The position numbers and the translations under genes were made by a program. The notes beneath the pieces were generated by a model. That model searched no databases and was not told the origin of the DNA. It worked only from the letters and a program-made list of their open reading frames with translations. From assembly GCA_947259875.1 (NCBI GenBank), contig CAMYNX010000071.1, forward strand, positions 1 through 54,289: a DNA stretch of 54,289 nucleotides, read 5' to 3'. Position 1 is the first letter of the stretch; every line of letters starts with the position of its first letter. Shown piece after piece: positions 25,342 to 35,001 of this stretch. Origin of the DNA: an uncultured Gammaproteobacteria bacterium. Lineage in GTDB: Bacteria; Pseudomonadota; Gammaproteobacteria; Arenicellales; JAANXG01.

Positions 25342-26748
25342 CTATCGGGGCAGGAGCAGCCTTGCCGTCAGCCCTCCTTGGGGCCGATTCTCCAGCATTA
25401 ATTCGCCGCCATGGGCACGAGCGATGTTGCGCGCAATCCCCAGGCCCAGGCCGGTGCCGACAGTGTGTTGGCTGCGCGACGCTTCGACACGAAAAAACGG
25501 ATCGAACACCCGCTCCAAAGATTCTTCCGCTATGCCGGGGCCATTATCGTTCACCGCAATCACAATGTGTTGATCCTGTCCGTCAACAGTGATATCGGCA
25601 CGTTCACCGTAATGCACCGCGTTATCCACCAGATTGGTAATACATCGCTTGAGTGCCAGCGGCTTGCCATGAATGGGCTTTTCTATTTGACCGGCGAGTG
25701 TTACCTCCCAACCCGCCTCGCTCATATTACCCTGGATGCTTTCCAGTAAAGCCATGAGATCCAACGGCTGACTGGGTTCTTTGGTCTCCGTGCCGCGCAT
25801 GAAGTCCAAGGTCGCACCGACCATCGACTCCATATCATTGAGATCGGTTTGGATTTTTTCCCTCAACCCTTCGTCCTCCAACAAATCACTACGCAGGCGC
25901 ATGCGCGTCAAAGGCGTCTTAAGATCATGGGATACCGCCGCCAAGATACGGGCGCGGTCTTCGATGTAGTTTTTGAGTCGCTGTTGCATGGTATTGAAAG
26001 CCTTGGCGGTTTCAGCGACCTCACTGGGACCTTCGACGGCAAGTGGTTTGCGGTGGATGTCTTTCCCCAGCGCCTCGGCCGCCCGTCTGAGTGAGCGCAG
26101 CGGCCCAACACTCCAGCGCACCGCCAGTAATGATAAGGCAACCACGCTGACCAGAAGAATTCCAAGGGTGATCAACAATCGGGAAGGCCAGCCGAATAAA
26201 GACTCGGGCACTTGTCGCTCGAACCGTACCCAGGTCCCGTCTTTGAGTCCGACCTGTATATAAAAGGTATCTCCCATTGCATGCAGCCCATGCATGTACG
26301 CCCTCGGGCCGGCCATCCCACGGCCCATCATGTGCCGATGGTGCATGGCCGACATGGCCTCAGGGACAAACACGCCTTGAAACGAGACTGCAACACGCGC
26401 ACCAGGTGCAAGATGGCGGGCAATCCGCGTTTGTATCAATCGGGCCGCGGCCTCGGCATCGGCGTCCTGTTCCGGTTTCGGCGCCGGCACCCGCGCCAGA
26501 GTAATCCGCATATCGTCGCTACTGAGCAGGGGCACCAACCGCACTCGCTCCTGCCATGAGATGGAATCCAAAAGGCGTACGATACCGACGGTTCGCATGA
26601 TGACATCCGTCTGCACCGATCGGTACAACGTCTGGCCCCGGTCCCGCAGCAATACCAACGCCGAAACGAGCTGGGCCAGGATCAGACCGGTGAGCAACAC
26701 TAAGATTAGTCTTCCGAATAGTGAGCGGGGCAGCAAACGCACGGGCAT
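25342..26748 (-). CDS. EnvZ-like sensor histidine kinase with His/Met-rich periplasmic domain
   Basis: A 468-residue kinase: transmembrane helices ~12-33 and ~187-210, HAMP (VGPLRSLRRAAEALGKDI), phospho-acceptor H274 in AVSHDLKTPL, and ATPase N/G1/G2 boxes (NLVDNAVHYG, NDNGPGI, TVGTGLGLGI). The periplasmic loop carries a Met/His-rich run at residues 132-158 (MSAMHHRHMMGRG, MHGLHAM), a composition typical of copper- or silver-binding sites. The cognate response regulator immediately upstream on this strand is reduced to a C-terminal remnant, leaving the kinase an orphan in this locus. Confidence 0.9.
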   Translation of the reverse strand: MPVRLLPRSLFGRLILVLLTGLILAQLVSALVLLRDRGQTLYRSVQTDVIMRTVGIVRLLDSISWQERVRLVPLLSSDDMRITLARVPAPKPEQDADAEAAARLIQTRIARHLAPGARVAVSFQGVFVPEAMSAMHHRHMMGRGMAGPRAYMHGLHAMGDTFYIQVGLKDGTWVRFERQVPESLFGWPSRLLITLGILLVSVVALSLLAVRWSVGPLRSLRRAAEALGKDIHRKPLAVEGPSEVAETAKAFNTMQQRLKNYIEDRARILAAVSHDLKTPLTRMRLRSDLLEDEGLREKIQTDLNDMESMVGATLDFMRGTETKEPSQPLDLMALLESIQGNMSEAGWEVTLAGQIEKPIHGKPLALKRCITNLVDNAVHYGERADITVDGQDQHIVIAVNDNGPGIAEESLERVFDPFFRVEASRSQHTVGTGLGLGIARNIARAHGGELMLENRPQGGLTARLLLPR

Positions 26749-26757
26749 CGACCTCGA

Positions 26758-26937
26758 TTAATCCTTTACGCTGACCTGACCGGAAAAGATATAACCGCGC
26801 CCACGTATGGTCTTGATCAACGTCGGTTGCTTGGCATCGTCTCCGAGGTGCTTGCGCAGCCGGCCGATAAGCACGTCGATGCTGCGGTCGAAAGGACCCG
26901 CCTCCCGGCCTTGGGTCAGATCCAGCAGTTGGTGGAT
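26758..26937 (-). pseudogene. Response regulator remnant (C-terminal 59 residues)
   Basis: Minus-strand translation gives LDLTQGREAGPFDRSIDVLI then GRLRKHLGDDAK, and LIKTIRGRGYIFSGQVSVKD, the end of an OmpR-type DNA-binding domain including the recognition helix. The upstream boundary is a stop codon at 26938-26940 and the receiver domain and first half of the effector domain are absent. The fragment ends 9 bp before the kinase start, the normal gene order for such pairs. A deletion, not a point mutation, removed about three quarters of the gene. Confidence 0.85.
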
Positions 26938-27130
26938 TCATGATCGCTACTCTACGGTTATTCGGGATATAGCGCAGGGAAAAATGGTAACACTGTGTAA
27001 ATAGCAAAAGGACTGTTACACACACTTACAAAAAAGCCTCCTGCAGACATCAATGGGTTACACGGGTCAGTTCTAATACCCAACAAGTCGCAAGACTGAT
27101 TGATTTGATCACAACATAGGAGAACTATTG

Positions 27131-27684
27131 ATGAAGACGAAAACCAAACAATTGATTGGCGCCGCGGCGGTCTCCGGCCTGATCCTGGCTGCCGGGGGTG
27201 CGGTGTTCGCCCACGGTGGATTCGGACCCGGATGGACCGGGCCTGGTATGCACGGTGGTGGTTACGGCATGCATGGCGGCGGCTATGGCATGCGCGGCGG
27301 GATGATGGGCGGCCCGGCGGCATGCACGGCTTCATGGGTGGTCCACGATCGCAGGGAGGAGATCCCATTGCGTATACTAATGAGTGGCTCACCAATCTCA
27401 AGCAAACGCTGGGTATCACCGCAGAGCAGGAAACGGTTTGGAATGCTTACGTGGAGGCATCACAAGCCAAGGCGAAACTCATGGATGCTCATCATCAAAC
27501 CATGCATGGCGGCGCGCGCGGAACCGTAGACACCGAAGAGCATCTCAACATGATGCAGGAAGGAGCGCAGCACATGCAGCAACTGGCAACCGCCACTCGC
27601 GAGTTGTATACAGCGCTGACCAAGGAGCAAAAAGCCACCGCCGATCGATGGATTGGTCCACACCACTTTAGCGGTCTACGCTAG
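27131..27684 (+). pseudogene. Spy/CpxP-like periplasmic protein, single-base frameshift
   Basis: Start ATG 27131 has AGGAGA 7 bases upstream. The first frame gives a signal peptide (MKTKTKQLIGAAAVSGLILA) and a Gly/Met/His-rich segment (GGGYGMHGGGYGMRGG), and then goes out of frame near 27306-27318 in the GGCCCGGCGG run; the second frame continues GGMHGFMGGP and the chaperone body with LTxxQ-type motifs (LKQTLGITAEQ, LYTALTKEQ) to 27684. One missing base explains the break. The family consists of periplasmic chaperones or metal-stress proteins. It lies divergent from the kinase and remnant regulator, an arrangement suggesting it was their target. Confidence 0.85.
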
Positions 27685-27707
27685 ACGTTCTGACACCAGT
27701 AACGGGT

Positions 27708-27744
27708 TTGCCGCCGGTCGCGTTATAGACCCAACCGGCGGCAA
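27708..27744 (+). terminator. 11-bp stem-loop after the Spy-like gene
   Basis: TTGCCGCCGGT and ACCGGCGGCAA separated by 15 bases, about 24 bp after the stop. No T run follows, so it is terminator-like rather than canonical. Confidence 0.5.
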
Positions 27745-27795
27745 CTCTCGACACCTTTGCATTTTACTTTTTCCCGACATCAAGGAAACAACATC

Positions 27796-27942
27796 ATGAT
27801 GGCCGGCATCTTTGGCATTCCCGGACTGGGAATGCTGTTCTTTTGGGGTTTGCTCATCCTACTCGCGGTTTTATTGATCAAGCGCGTCCCGGGTAGCTCC
27901 GAACCGCTGATGGCGGCAGCTGTTATCACCGTTACCTGCTAA
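27796..27942 (+). CDS. Small single-helix membrane protein
   Basis: A 48-residue protein starting at ATG 27796, preceded by AAGGAA. MMAGIFGIPGLGMLFFWGLL-type hydrophobic sequence runs into ILLAVLLIKRV and a short tail. A single transmembrane helix with a basic KR end is clear. The longer frame from 27757 adds a polar tail with no ribosome binding site. Mini-proteins of this kind are often encoded next to metal-stress genes, as here after the Spy-like gene; no family name can be given. Confidence 0.5.
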   Translation: MMAGIFGIPGLGMLFFWGLLILLAVLLIKRVPGSSEPLMAAAVITVTC

Positions 27943-28263
27943 CTTTGACTTATTGACCCAAAGAATCAATGCGTCACGCGGTCGTAGCATGAATCATCAC
28001 ATGAATTTGACATAGTTTAGATTTTAATCTTCGTAACAGTCGAATTAACCAAGAACCAAACGCTTGCATTGCAGAACGCCGTTGAGGAATACGGAACGCA
28101 CGGGAGATAAATGAAATATACAACGGGATGTCGTTGCCCTGGATGCTGCGTACAAATGCGAAATCCTGTAGAGTCAGCCCGACATCGCCGCGTACCCGCA
28201 TGAGCCAATAAGCATCAACCCGCGACCCTGGATGGGCGCCATGTGTTACGCATTGAAAATGCC
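27943..28263. other. Intergenic region
   Basis: No gene, strong hairpin or repeat recognised. A 99-codon minus-strand frame here has no family resemblance. It precedes the ChaN/PDZ lipoprotein gene, whose ribosome binding site is weak. Confidence 0.35.
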
Positions 28264-29561
28264 ATGACATCATCGTTGAAATATCACCTCTACTTCGTGG
28301 TGCTGTTGGGCCTCAGCACAATCGTGGCCGCGTGCGCATTGTTGGCAAAACCACGCCCCGAGGACGGATTCCATGCGGATGCGGTCAACTCCCCGCATCA
28401 TTCATGCCCGAAGGCGACGGGTTGGTTCGACCCTGACGCGGGCGTTGCCCTCGATTCGTCCACACTGATCAGCTCACTCGCGCAGCGGTCGGCGGTGTTG
28501 CTCGGCGAAAGCCATCCCAGTGCCGAGGATCACCGCTGGCAACTTCACACCTTGGCCGCCCTGATCGGACGCAACCCCAACATGGTCATTGGTTTCGAGA
28601 TGTTTCCCCGATCGGCACAGCCGGTGCTGGACCGGTGGATAAATGGAGAGCTTGACGAGCGCGCGTTCTTGGACGAGGTAAAATGGGACGAGGTGTGGGG
28701 CTACGATGCAAAACTTTACTTACCCATATTTCATTTCGCCCGACAAAATCGCATTCCGATATTAGCGATCAATGTTCAACGCAGTCTCGTTGAGCGCGTT
28801 GGCGACAAAGGCTGGGCGAACATCCCCGTCGCTGAACGTGAAGGCGTGTCGGATCCGGCACCGGTGAGCGACGCCTATCGGCACGAGTTGGCGCACGTGT
28901 ACCAGATCAAGAAGTCTACCGATCCCCATACCATACATAAGGCGCCGCCCATGGGTGATGTTGGTCACGAAGGTTTCGACGAGATTTTGCACGACCCCAA
29001 TTTTCAGCGTTTTGTGGAGGCCCAATCGACGTGGGACCGGGCCATGGCCGAGGGCCTCGCGGCGGGATTGAAAATGCACCGGGCGACACTCGCGGTCGGC
29101 ATAATGGGCAGTGGTCATGTCGCCTACGGAAGCGGCGTCGCCCATCAGCTGGTTGACCTAGGGGTCGCCGACGTAGCGACGGCGATCACCATTTCTCCTC
29201 CCGACGGCTGCGGAGAAATGCAACCCGGTGTGGCGGACGCGGTGTTCATTTTGCCGGAGACCACCATCCACAAACCCGATCATCCGCTTTTGGGCGTACA
29301 CATCACGAGCGCCGATGGAGGCGTATTGATAGAACGTGTCGTTCCGGACAGCGTTGCCGAGGCCGCAGGCCTCAAGCAAGGCGATGTGATCATTAGCGCT
29401 GCCGGGAGTCACGTCAAAAAAAGCTCGGAACTGGGCGCATTATCCGCCGGCAAGCGCCGGGAACTTGGTTGCCGCTGGAGGTGCGGCGTGGTGAGACGAT
29501 GATCGAGATTATTGCCAAATTTCCCCCGCCATCCGCCATGAACGGTTTGCAATCCGGTTAG
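28264..29561 (+). pseudogene. ChaN-family lipoprotein with C-terminal PDZ domain, frameshifted near the end
   Basis: The ATG at 28264 leads into a lipoprotein signal (LLGLSTIVAAC). A ChaN-like domain (haem-binding/iron-regulated lipoprotein family) follows: LLGESHPSAEDHRWQL, GFEMFPRSAQPVLDRW, RAFLDEVKWDEVWGYDAKLY. A PDZ domain begins at HPLLGVHITSADGG and contains VIERVVPDSVAEAAGLKQGD-like sequence. The frame breaks at about 29434: the called end is SAGKRRELGCRWRCGVVRR, whereas the next frame gives RIIRRQAPGTWLPLEVRRGE and ends at 29561, completing the PDZ fold. One base appears missing. Without correction the protein loses the last PDZ strands. Confidence 0.8.
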
Positions 29562-29616
29562 CTATTCCGCTTGGATGTTCCGGCCTCAATTTATCGCTAA
29601 CGGGTGCCGCCGCCGG

Positions 29617-30882
29617 TTACGTGCCTTCCCGCCAGGATGCCAGGTACTCCTCCTGCTCGCCGCTCAAATAATCGATGTTGATTCCCATCGCCGCTAATTT
29701 GAGGCGGGCGACTTCTTGGTCCACTGCTGGCGGCACCCCATGGACAGCATGCTCTAGCTGATCGTGGTGTTCGGCCAGATATGCGGCGCATAGCGCCTGG
29801 TTTGCGAAACTCATATCCATCACCGCCGCTGGGTGACCCTCCGCAGCGGCGAGATTGACCAGCCGTCCCTCGGCCAGCAGGCGGATTCGGCGCCCATCGG
29901 TCAATCTATATTCTTCGACGTTTGCCCGCGGCCGGTGTTTACCGGCAGCCATTTGTTCGAGCGCCGGAATATTGATCTCTATATTAAAATGTCCCGAATT
30001 GGCGACTACGCAACCGTCTTTCATCACCTCGAAGTGTTGACGATCGATGACATGCTTATCACCGGTAACGGTGACCACAAAATCGGATATCGCCACCGCC
30101 TTCACCAGCGGCATGACCTCGAATCCGTCCATCATCGCTTCGAGCGCGCGCACCGGTTCAACCTCGGTGACAATCACCCTCGCGCCGTGGCCGCTGGCGC
30201 GCATCGCCAAACCATGCCCACACCAACCATAACCGGCTACAGTGAAAACCTTCCCCGCCACCAGCATATTAGTGGCGCGAATCACGCCGTCCAACGTGCT
30301 CTGGCCGGTGCCGTAGCGGTTGTCGAACAGGTGTTTGGTCATCGCGTCATTGACCGCAATTACGGGGAATCGCAGCGCCCGATCACGGGCCATAGCCCTC
30401 AATCGCACCACACCCGTGGTGGTTTCCTCGGTGCCGCCAAACATGGTTGGCAACAACTCCGGACGAGATTTGTGCATCTCACTCACCAGGTCGGCGCCGT
30501 CATCCATCACCACCACCGGTTTGTGATCGAGCGCCGCCTCGATGTGTTGATAGTAGACGTCGGTGTCTTCGCCACGGATGGCGTGGACCGAAATATTGAA
30601 ATCACGCACCAGGGACGCGGCAACGTCGTCTTGGGTGCTCAATGGGTTACTGGCGCACAGCACCACATCGGCGCCACCGGCTTTGAGGGTACGGGCAAGA
30701 TTAGCGGTCTCGGTGGTGATGTGCAGACAACCGCTCATGCGTAGACCTGCGAGCGGCCGTTGCTGCTCAAAGCGCGTCATCAGGCCACGCATAACCGGCA
30801 TCTCCTGCAAGGCCCATTCGATCCGTTCGCGGCCACGTTCCGCGAAGGAGAGATCCTTGATATCGGATAACTCAGCGTTCAT
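29617..30882 (-). CDS. ahcY: Adenosylhomocysteinase (S-adenosyl-L-homocysteine hydrolase)
   Basis: A 421-residue enzyme that hydrolyses SAH to adenosine and homocysteine, relieving inhibition of methyltransferases. Family hallmarks: [20 protein letters not shown], the [14 protein letters not shown] loop, ETTTGVVRL, the Rossmann motif [15 protein letters not shown], the [10 protein letters not shown] region and the C-terminal [10 protein letters not shown]. The usual lysine in GYGWCGKG is His here. Length is near the norm. It is divergent from the CheR-like methyltransferase across 158 bp. I searched the leader for a SAH-riboswitch core and saw none. Confidence 0.95.
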   Translation of the reverse strand: MNAELSDIKDLSFAERGRERIEWALQEMPVMRGLMTRFEQQRPLAGLRMSGCLHITTETANLARTLKAGGADVVLCASNPLSTQDDVAASLVRDFNISVHAIRGEDTDVYYQHIEAALDHKPVVVMDDGADLVSEMHKSRPELLPTMFGGTEETTTGVVRLRAMARDRALRFPVIAVNDAMTKHLFDNRYGTGQSTLDGVIRATNMLVAGKVFTVAGYGWCGHGLAMRASGHGARVIVTEVEPVRALEAMMDGFEVMPLVKAVAISDFVVTVTGDKHVIDRQHFEVMKDGCVVANSGHFNIEINIPALEQMAAGKHRPRANVEEYRLTDGRRIRLLAEGRLVNLAAAEGHPAAVMDMSFANQALCAAYLAEHHDQLEHAVHGVPPAVDQEVARLKLAAMGINIDYLSGEQEEYLASWREGT

Positions 30883-30914
30883 ACCCCAGATAATGAAGGA
30901 TTACCGCTATAGAT

Positions 30915-30934
30915 CCTTTGATTCTTATCAAAGG
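30915..30934. repeat. Inverted repeat in the SahH/CheR-like divergent region
   Basis: CCTTTGA, loop TTCTTA, TCAAAGG. A few more bases pair on the outside with one extra G. It lies about 30-50 bases before the SahH start and could be an operator or leader stem-loop. Confidence 0.4.
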
Positions 30935-31040
30935 GATCGCCATGTTTTGTGTTTATGCTATGCGGCACCACGAGGCCTTTGTTGGCGTTTCGCTGGGGTG
31001 GGCGTAGATTTTTTCAAGCAAACATGCTCATAGGTAGGGA

Positions 31041-31871
31041 ATGAGGGACTGCGACTGCATCAGCCTGTTGCAATGGGCACTCCCGCGCCTGCACATGCAG
31101 TGGCGCGGATTTCGCAAGGTGCGCGGTCAAGTCTGCAAGCGCATCCAGCGGCGCATGCGTGAGCTTTCGATCACCGATGTTGCCCTCTACCGTGACCATC
31201 TCGAACAACACGCAGATGAGTGGCTGCTGTTGCGCGACCTGTGCCGGATTACCATCTCCCGTTTTTGGCGTGACAAAGGCGCGTACCTCTCTCTAGAAAG
31301 TAACGTCTTGCCCACCCTGGCCCAGCAAGCAATCCAGCGCGGCGACGACACGCTCCGGATCTGGAGCGCCGGCTGTGGATCTGGCGACGAACCATATTCG
31401 GTCACATTGGTGTGGGAGCTGAAACTTCGCGACCGGTTTCCGTCGCTCAATCTACGCGTGCTTGCCACCGACATTGATCGTGCCGTATTGGCACGGGCCA
31501 AGACAGCCTGCTACGGCCGCGGCAGTCTCAAAGATCTCCCGGCCGACTGGCGCGTGATCGCTTTCCAGCAGATCGCTGACGCTTACTGTCTTCGCCAGCG
31601 ATTCAAACGGTGTGTCACTTTTCGGTTTCATGATGTGCGCGACCCGCCGCCCAGCGTTCGGTTTGATCTAATCCTATGCCGCAACCTGGTGTTTACCTAT
31701 TTTGACGAAACCCTGCAGCGCTCGGTTGTCGGCCATTTGATCAATTCATTGGTGCCCGACGGCGCCTTGATGCTGGGGTCCCACGAGCAGCTATCCGCTG
31801 ATGAACAGCGGCTAAAGGGTTGGCCGGCGCTGCCTTGTTTCTTTACCACCCAAGAACGCCTCCGCACTTGA
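31041..31871 (+). CDS. CheR-type SAM-dependent methyltransferase, orphan
   Basis: A 276-residue protein with the CheR fold: an N-terminal helical domain (RGQVCKRIQRRMREL), the RFWRDKGAY region, SAM-binding motif I IWSAGCGSGDEPYS (108-120), acidic motif VLATDIDRAVLARA, and FDLILCRNLVFTYF then GALMLGSHEQL. CheR enzymes methylate receptor glutamates, but no chemoreceptor, CheB or CheA is in the window, and CheR-like proteins are also used in other pathways. It is divergent from SahH, which would remove the SAH it makes. An AGGTAGGG precedes the ATG. Confidence 0.8.
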   Translation: MRDCDCISLLQWALPRLHMQWRGFRKVRGQVCKRIQRRMRELSITDVALYRDHLEQHADEWLLLRDLCRITISRFWRDKGAYLSLESNVLPTLAQQAIQRGDDTLRIWSAGCGSGDEPYSVTLVWELKLRDRFPSLNLRVLATDIDRAVLARAKTACYGRGSLKDLPADWRVIAFQQIADAYCLRQRFKRCVTFRFHDVRDPPPSVRFDLILCRNLVFTYFDETLQRSVVGHLINSLVPDGALMLGSHEQLSADEQRLKGWPALPCFFTTQERLRT

Positions 31872-31949
31872 CTATAAATTAAGAAACAGATTTTTGACTC
31901 CGAGCAAGGACATTGAGGCTTGCATGGAGTCCAATATGCATAAAAGCAT

Positions 31950-33008
31950 TTGAATCAATTTGAAATGCGGTGTTCTCCATCTGCGTTAAAAAACGAGGCC
32001 CAGCGTCTCTACCAGAGGCTTAACAAACTCGGCTGGACGTTAGACGACTGCGAACTCATCGCGCCTACCACCTTAGAAATTAAGCAGCTCAAGACCGAGC
32101 AACATGCCGTCATTCTGGCGCATTCCTACCAGACCCCGGACATCATGTATGGCGTCGGTGATTTCATCGGAGATTCCTACAGCCTCAGTGTGACTGCCAC
32201 TACTCATCCGGCGCAAAAAATCATCTTTTGCTCGGACTATTTCATGGGTGAAACCGCAAAACTCCTCAATCCCGATAAAGAGGTGCTGGTACCCCGAGTA
32301 GCAGGCTGTTCGCTGGCGGATTCTATAACCGGCGAACAGGTCCGCGCCCCGAGAAAAAAGTATCCCCACGCGGGGATCGTGTGTTATGTGAATAGCTATG
32401 CCGAGGTGAAGGCGGAGAGTGACGCGTCCTGCACTTCATCTAACGTAGTTGAAGTTGTGGAGGCGATGCCGCAACAGGAAATCGTTTTCATTCCGGACAA
32501 ATTGATGGGTCTGAACCTGCGCACGATGACCTCCAAAAAAATTATCATCTGGGATGGAATCTGTGTCGTGCATGAAGGCTTTGGTGAAGAAACCGTTCGT
32601 GACATCCGCCGGCGGTTCCCGGGCGTTAAAATCCTCGCCCACCCGGAATGCGCGCCTGGGGTAGTAGCCTTGGTCGACTATGCCGGGGGTACATCGGGCA
32701 TGTTGAACTATGTTCGTGCCTCTGCTGCCGCGATATTCATGCTGGTTACCGAGTGTGGTCTGACCGACCGGTTCAAGGCGGAATTTCCAGACAAGCAGAT
32801 CGTGGGCACCTGTATCCTGTGCCCCTACATGAAAAAAATCCAGCTCGTCGATGTATTACAAGCATTAAGAAATCCCGCCCCGGAGCAATACATAAAGATA
32901 CCTGACGACATAGCCGATCGCGCCCAGGCCAGCCTGCAACGGATGTTCGAGTTGGAGCAGGAAGGAAAAACACTGGTGAAACGCGGTGCCGGCGAGGCTG
33001 TATCGTAA
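31950..33008 (+). CDS. nadA: Quinolinate synthase A
   Basis: A 352-residue [4Fe-4S] enzyme that condenses iminoaspartate with dihydroxyacetone phosphate to quinolinate in NAD biosynthesis. Family motifs are plain: AVILAHSYQTPDIMYGVGDFIGDSYSLS, IIFCSDYFMGETAKLLNP, ILAHPECAPGVVALVDYAGGTSGM. Likely cluster ligands are Cys120 (VAGCSLADS), Cys205 (WDGICVVHEG) and Cys291 (CILCPYMKK). No nadB or nadC lies adjacent, so it is a stand-alone gene. It begins 78 bp after the CheR-like gene; no ribosome binding site is obvious, so the exact start could be slightly downstream. Confidence 0.95.
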   Translation: MNQFEMRCSPSALKNEAQRLYQRLNKLGWTLDDCELIAPTTLEIKQLKTEQHAVILAHSYQTPDIMYGVGDFIGDSYSLSVTATTHPAQKIIFCSDYFMGETAKLLNPDKEVLVPRVAGCSLADSITGEQVRAPRKKYPHAGIVCYVNSYAEVKAESDASCTSSNVVEVVEAMPQQEIVFIPDKLMGLNLRTMTSKKIIIWDGICVVHEGFGEETVRDIRRRFPGVKILAHPECAPGVVALVDYAGGTSGMLNYVRASAAAIFMLVTECGLTDRFKAEFPDKQIVGTCILCPYMKKIQLVDVLQALRNPAPEQYIKIPDDIADRAQASLQRMFELEQEGKTLVKRGAGEAVS

Positions 33009-33057
33009 TCGATTACGGAAAAACTTTACTCAGGCTTTCGCCTATCGCTGCTACATT

Positions 33058-33297
33058 CTACGCAGGAGCTGAATCCGCTGGGATTTCATGCACGCTGAAT
33101 CCCGCTTTTGAAACCATGGCATGTAAGCACTCTCTAACGCCATGATCAACAATTCTGTCCAAGAGGAAACGCTCCTCACAGCCACGCAGTGCAGGTTCGA
33201 GATTCAATAAGAAATGGAGATTGTCTTCGGTTTGCGTTGCGCTATGGCGACGGGGAAGATCGTTCGCCACGATTCTACAGAGGATTATCGTGGCCAC
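33058..33297 (-). pseudogene. Fragment resembling the N-terminus of a larger uncharacterised or glycosyltransferase-like protein
   Basis: An isolated 79-codon frame reads VANDLPRRHSATQTEDNLHF followed by ..LRGCEERFLLDRIVDHGVREC. I associate the pattern of NDLPxRHSxxQT followed by CxxRxxxxRIVD with the start of a longer bacterial protein, but this is from memory. If that is right only the N-terminal part remains here and the rest is missing. It might also be a chance frame. Confidence 0.35.
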
Positions 33298-33497
33298 AAA
33301 AATCGCGTGTCAATCAAAGGAATACCGGCGCTTGGAGTGCTGCACCACGATACAATAATCATCTTTAAGTTCACCGAGGTTAATATCTCCTAATATTGGC
33401 TGAAATAAAGCGCTGGCTCGTGAGATAATAACTGGGCTAAATCGCGCCGCAACCAAACCAGAACGGCCACGAAGTAGTGTATGGATAAAGTTTTGCG

Positions 33498-34850
33498 ATG
33501 ACCGCTCACCGATCTTTATATGTTTCGACCCTTTGCGGACTCGCATTGTTGATCAACCTCGACAGCGTAACGGGCGAGTCCAGTCAACAGCAGCGTACCG
33601 CCACCGGCGCGCCAACCCGGTTTGTAGTGACGCTCGTCGAAAAGGATGAGCGTCACCCGTGGTTCGGCAAGGGCTTCGTCGGCCGCGGGCATGAAATTGC
33701 CTTTGCGGTCGATGAAGTGCCGGGAAAGCAACTCACCCTGGTGCGGGGACAGACCTATGAGTTCGAAATACGCAGCGATCCATTACACGATTTCTACCTA
33801 TCCACCAGCCCCGTCGGCCGGGGGCGGAAGGTCTTGGTCGAAGGAGTAGAAGGAAACTTTACCTTCGATGGGACGGTGCAATTCACCCCCACGGCGCTGA
33901 CACCAAACGTCGTCTACTATCAATGTCAAAACCACACCTATATGGGTGGCCGGATTTTTATAGTGGATAAAGCGGGCCAGACGCCACAGCACGCGGCGCT
34001 GGAGGACGAAGCGAGTGAAGTAATCAAGGAACCCGAGGTCGATCCCCAAACCTTGATCAAGATGGTCAAGAACAAAATCGCCTTTGCCAAACTTAACGTT
34101 CGAAGTTCCTCAGGCGCAAAGCGCGTCAAATCGAGTGATCATTCCAAAGCCCAAACGATGTTGCGCGATGCAGACCGCATGATTGCGGAAGCGGAAACAA
34201 CCTTACGAGCAGGCGAAGCCGCGAAGGCCCAAGCGCTCATCGACGAGGCCATCCGCACCTCTAGTTCCGCTTTCCAGATGGTGCCCGACACACGTGAGAT
34301 CAAAAAGCGAGCGAAAGCGGATTATGAGACGCTCGTGCGCCGTGTCGAGGCATCCCTTGCATCGTATCAATCATATGAACTCACGGGGAAAAAGAAGGAC
34401 AGCGAGCAAACCAAGGTGGACACAACGAAGGTCCGGCAGGATCTGGTCACGGCCCAACGTTTGGCGAAGAAAGAGGACTACGAGGCCGCCAATAAGCTCT
34501 TAAGTGCGGCGCAGCAGTCCCTCGACACGGCGGTGGCAAAGATGTTAGAGGCCCAGACCCTCACCTATGAACTCAGTTTCGCGACCGCTAAAGACGAATA
34601 TCAATATGAACGCAATCGCAACCAGGAATACGCGAGATTGTTAGCAACAGTGATCGAGAAGTTGAATCCACCGCAAACCAAGATGACCCTGATCACCGTG
34701 CTCAGCAAACAAGGAGACAACCTGCTCAACAAAGCCGATCAAAGCGCTACCCAAGGTGATTTCAAACTTGCCATAGAGACCGTACAGAACTCGACTGTCC
34801 GGTATCAAAATGCAATACAAATGGCCGGCGTCCGGTTGTTTGGCCGATAG
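33498..34850 (+). CDS. Exported cupredoxin-helical repeat fusion protein
   Basis: A 450-residue exported protein. Residues 1-26 are a signal sequence. A blue-copper domain spans ~40-160; the candidate type-1 copper ligands are His97 (PLHDFY), Cys143, His146 and Met149 (CQNHTYM), the C-x2-H-x2-M spacing seen in amicyanin. The rest (~170-450) is an acidic/basic helical region with two similar units ending LTYELSFATAKDEYQYERNR and QYAIQMAGVRLFG-like sequence; it is a paralogue of the gene at 35296. First gene of the copper-cyclase locus. Function as an electron-transfer or copper-sensing periplasmic protein is inferred. Confidence 0.8.
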   Translation: MTAHRSLYVSTLCGLALLINLDSVTGESSQQQRTATGAPTRFVVTLVEKDERHPWFGKGFVGRGHEIAFAVDEVPGKQLTLVRGQTYEFEIRSDPLHDFYLSTSPVGRGRKVLVEGVEGNFTFDGTVQFTPTALTPNVVYYQCQNHTYMGGRIFIVDKAGQTPQHAALEDEASEVIKEPEVDPQTLIKMVKNKIAFAKLNVRSSSGAKRVKSSDHSKAQTMLRDADRMIAEAETTLRAGEAAKAQALIDEAIRTSSSAFQMVPDTREIKKRAKADYETLVRRVEASLASYQSYELTGKKKDSEQTKVDTTKVRQDLVTAQRLAKKEDYEAANKLLSAAQQSLDTAVAKMLEAQTLTYELSFATAKDEYQYERNRNQEYARLLATVIEKLNPPQTKMTLITVLSKQGDNLLNKADQSATQGDFKLAIETVQNSTVRYQNAIQMAGVRLFGR

Positions 34851-35001
34851 TGTGCACTTGTCTCAGCACAAAGATTGATCAATTCGGGTAATCCCAGGGA
34901 ACTCTACTGAGATTAGACCATACGGGTCCGCATCTGGAACCAGACCGGTATCTACGCGTCTTACATATGTACGTACGGCGAATCCACGCGGCAACTGCTC
35001 A

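Noticed and set aside
27232..27684. A stand-alone 150-residue protein starting at 27232
   Set aside because: Its first ~30 residues are an Arg/Trp-rich out-of-frame reading of the Gly/Met-rich segment; the real gene starts at 27131 and is frameshifted.
28762..29145. 127-codon minus-strand frame in the ChaN/PDZ gene
   Set aside because: Antisense to a well-supported ChaN domain.
29833..30744. 303-codon plus-strand open frame across the adenosylhomocysteinase gene
   Set aside because: It is antisense to a clear ahcY with full family motifs; the antisense translation has no family character.
30883..31040. SAH or SAM riboswitch upstream of ahcY
   Set aside because: The expected conserved core was not found in the short divergent leader; only a small inverted repeat is seen.
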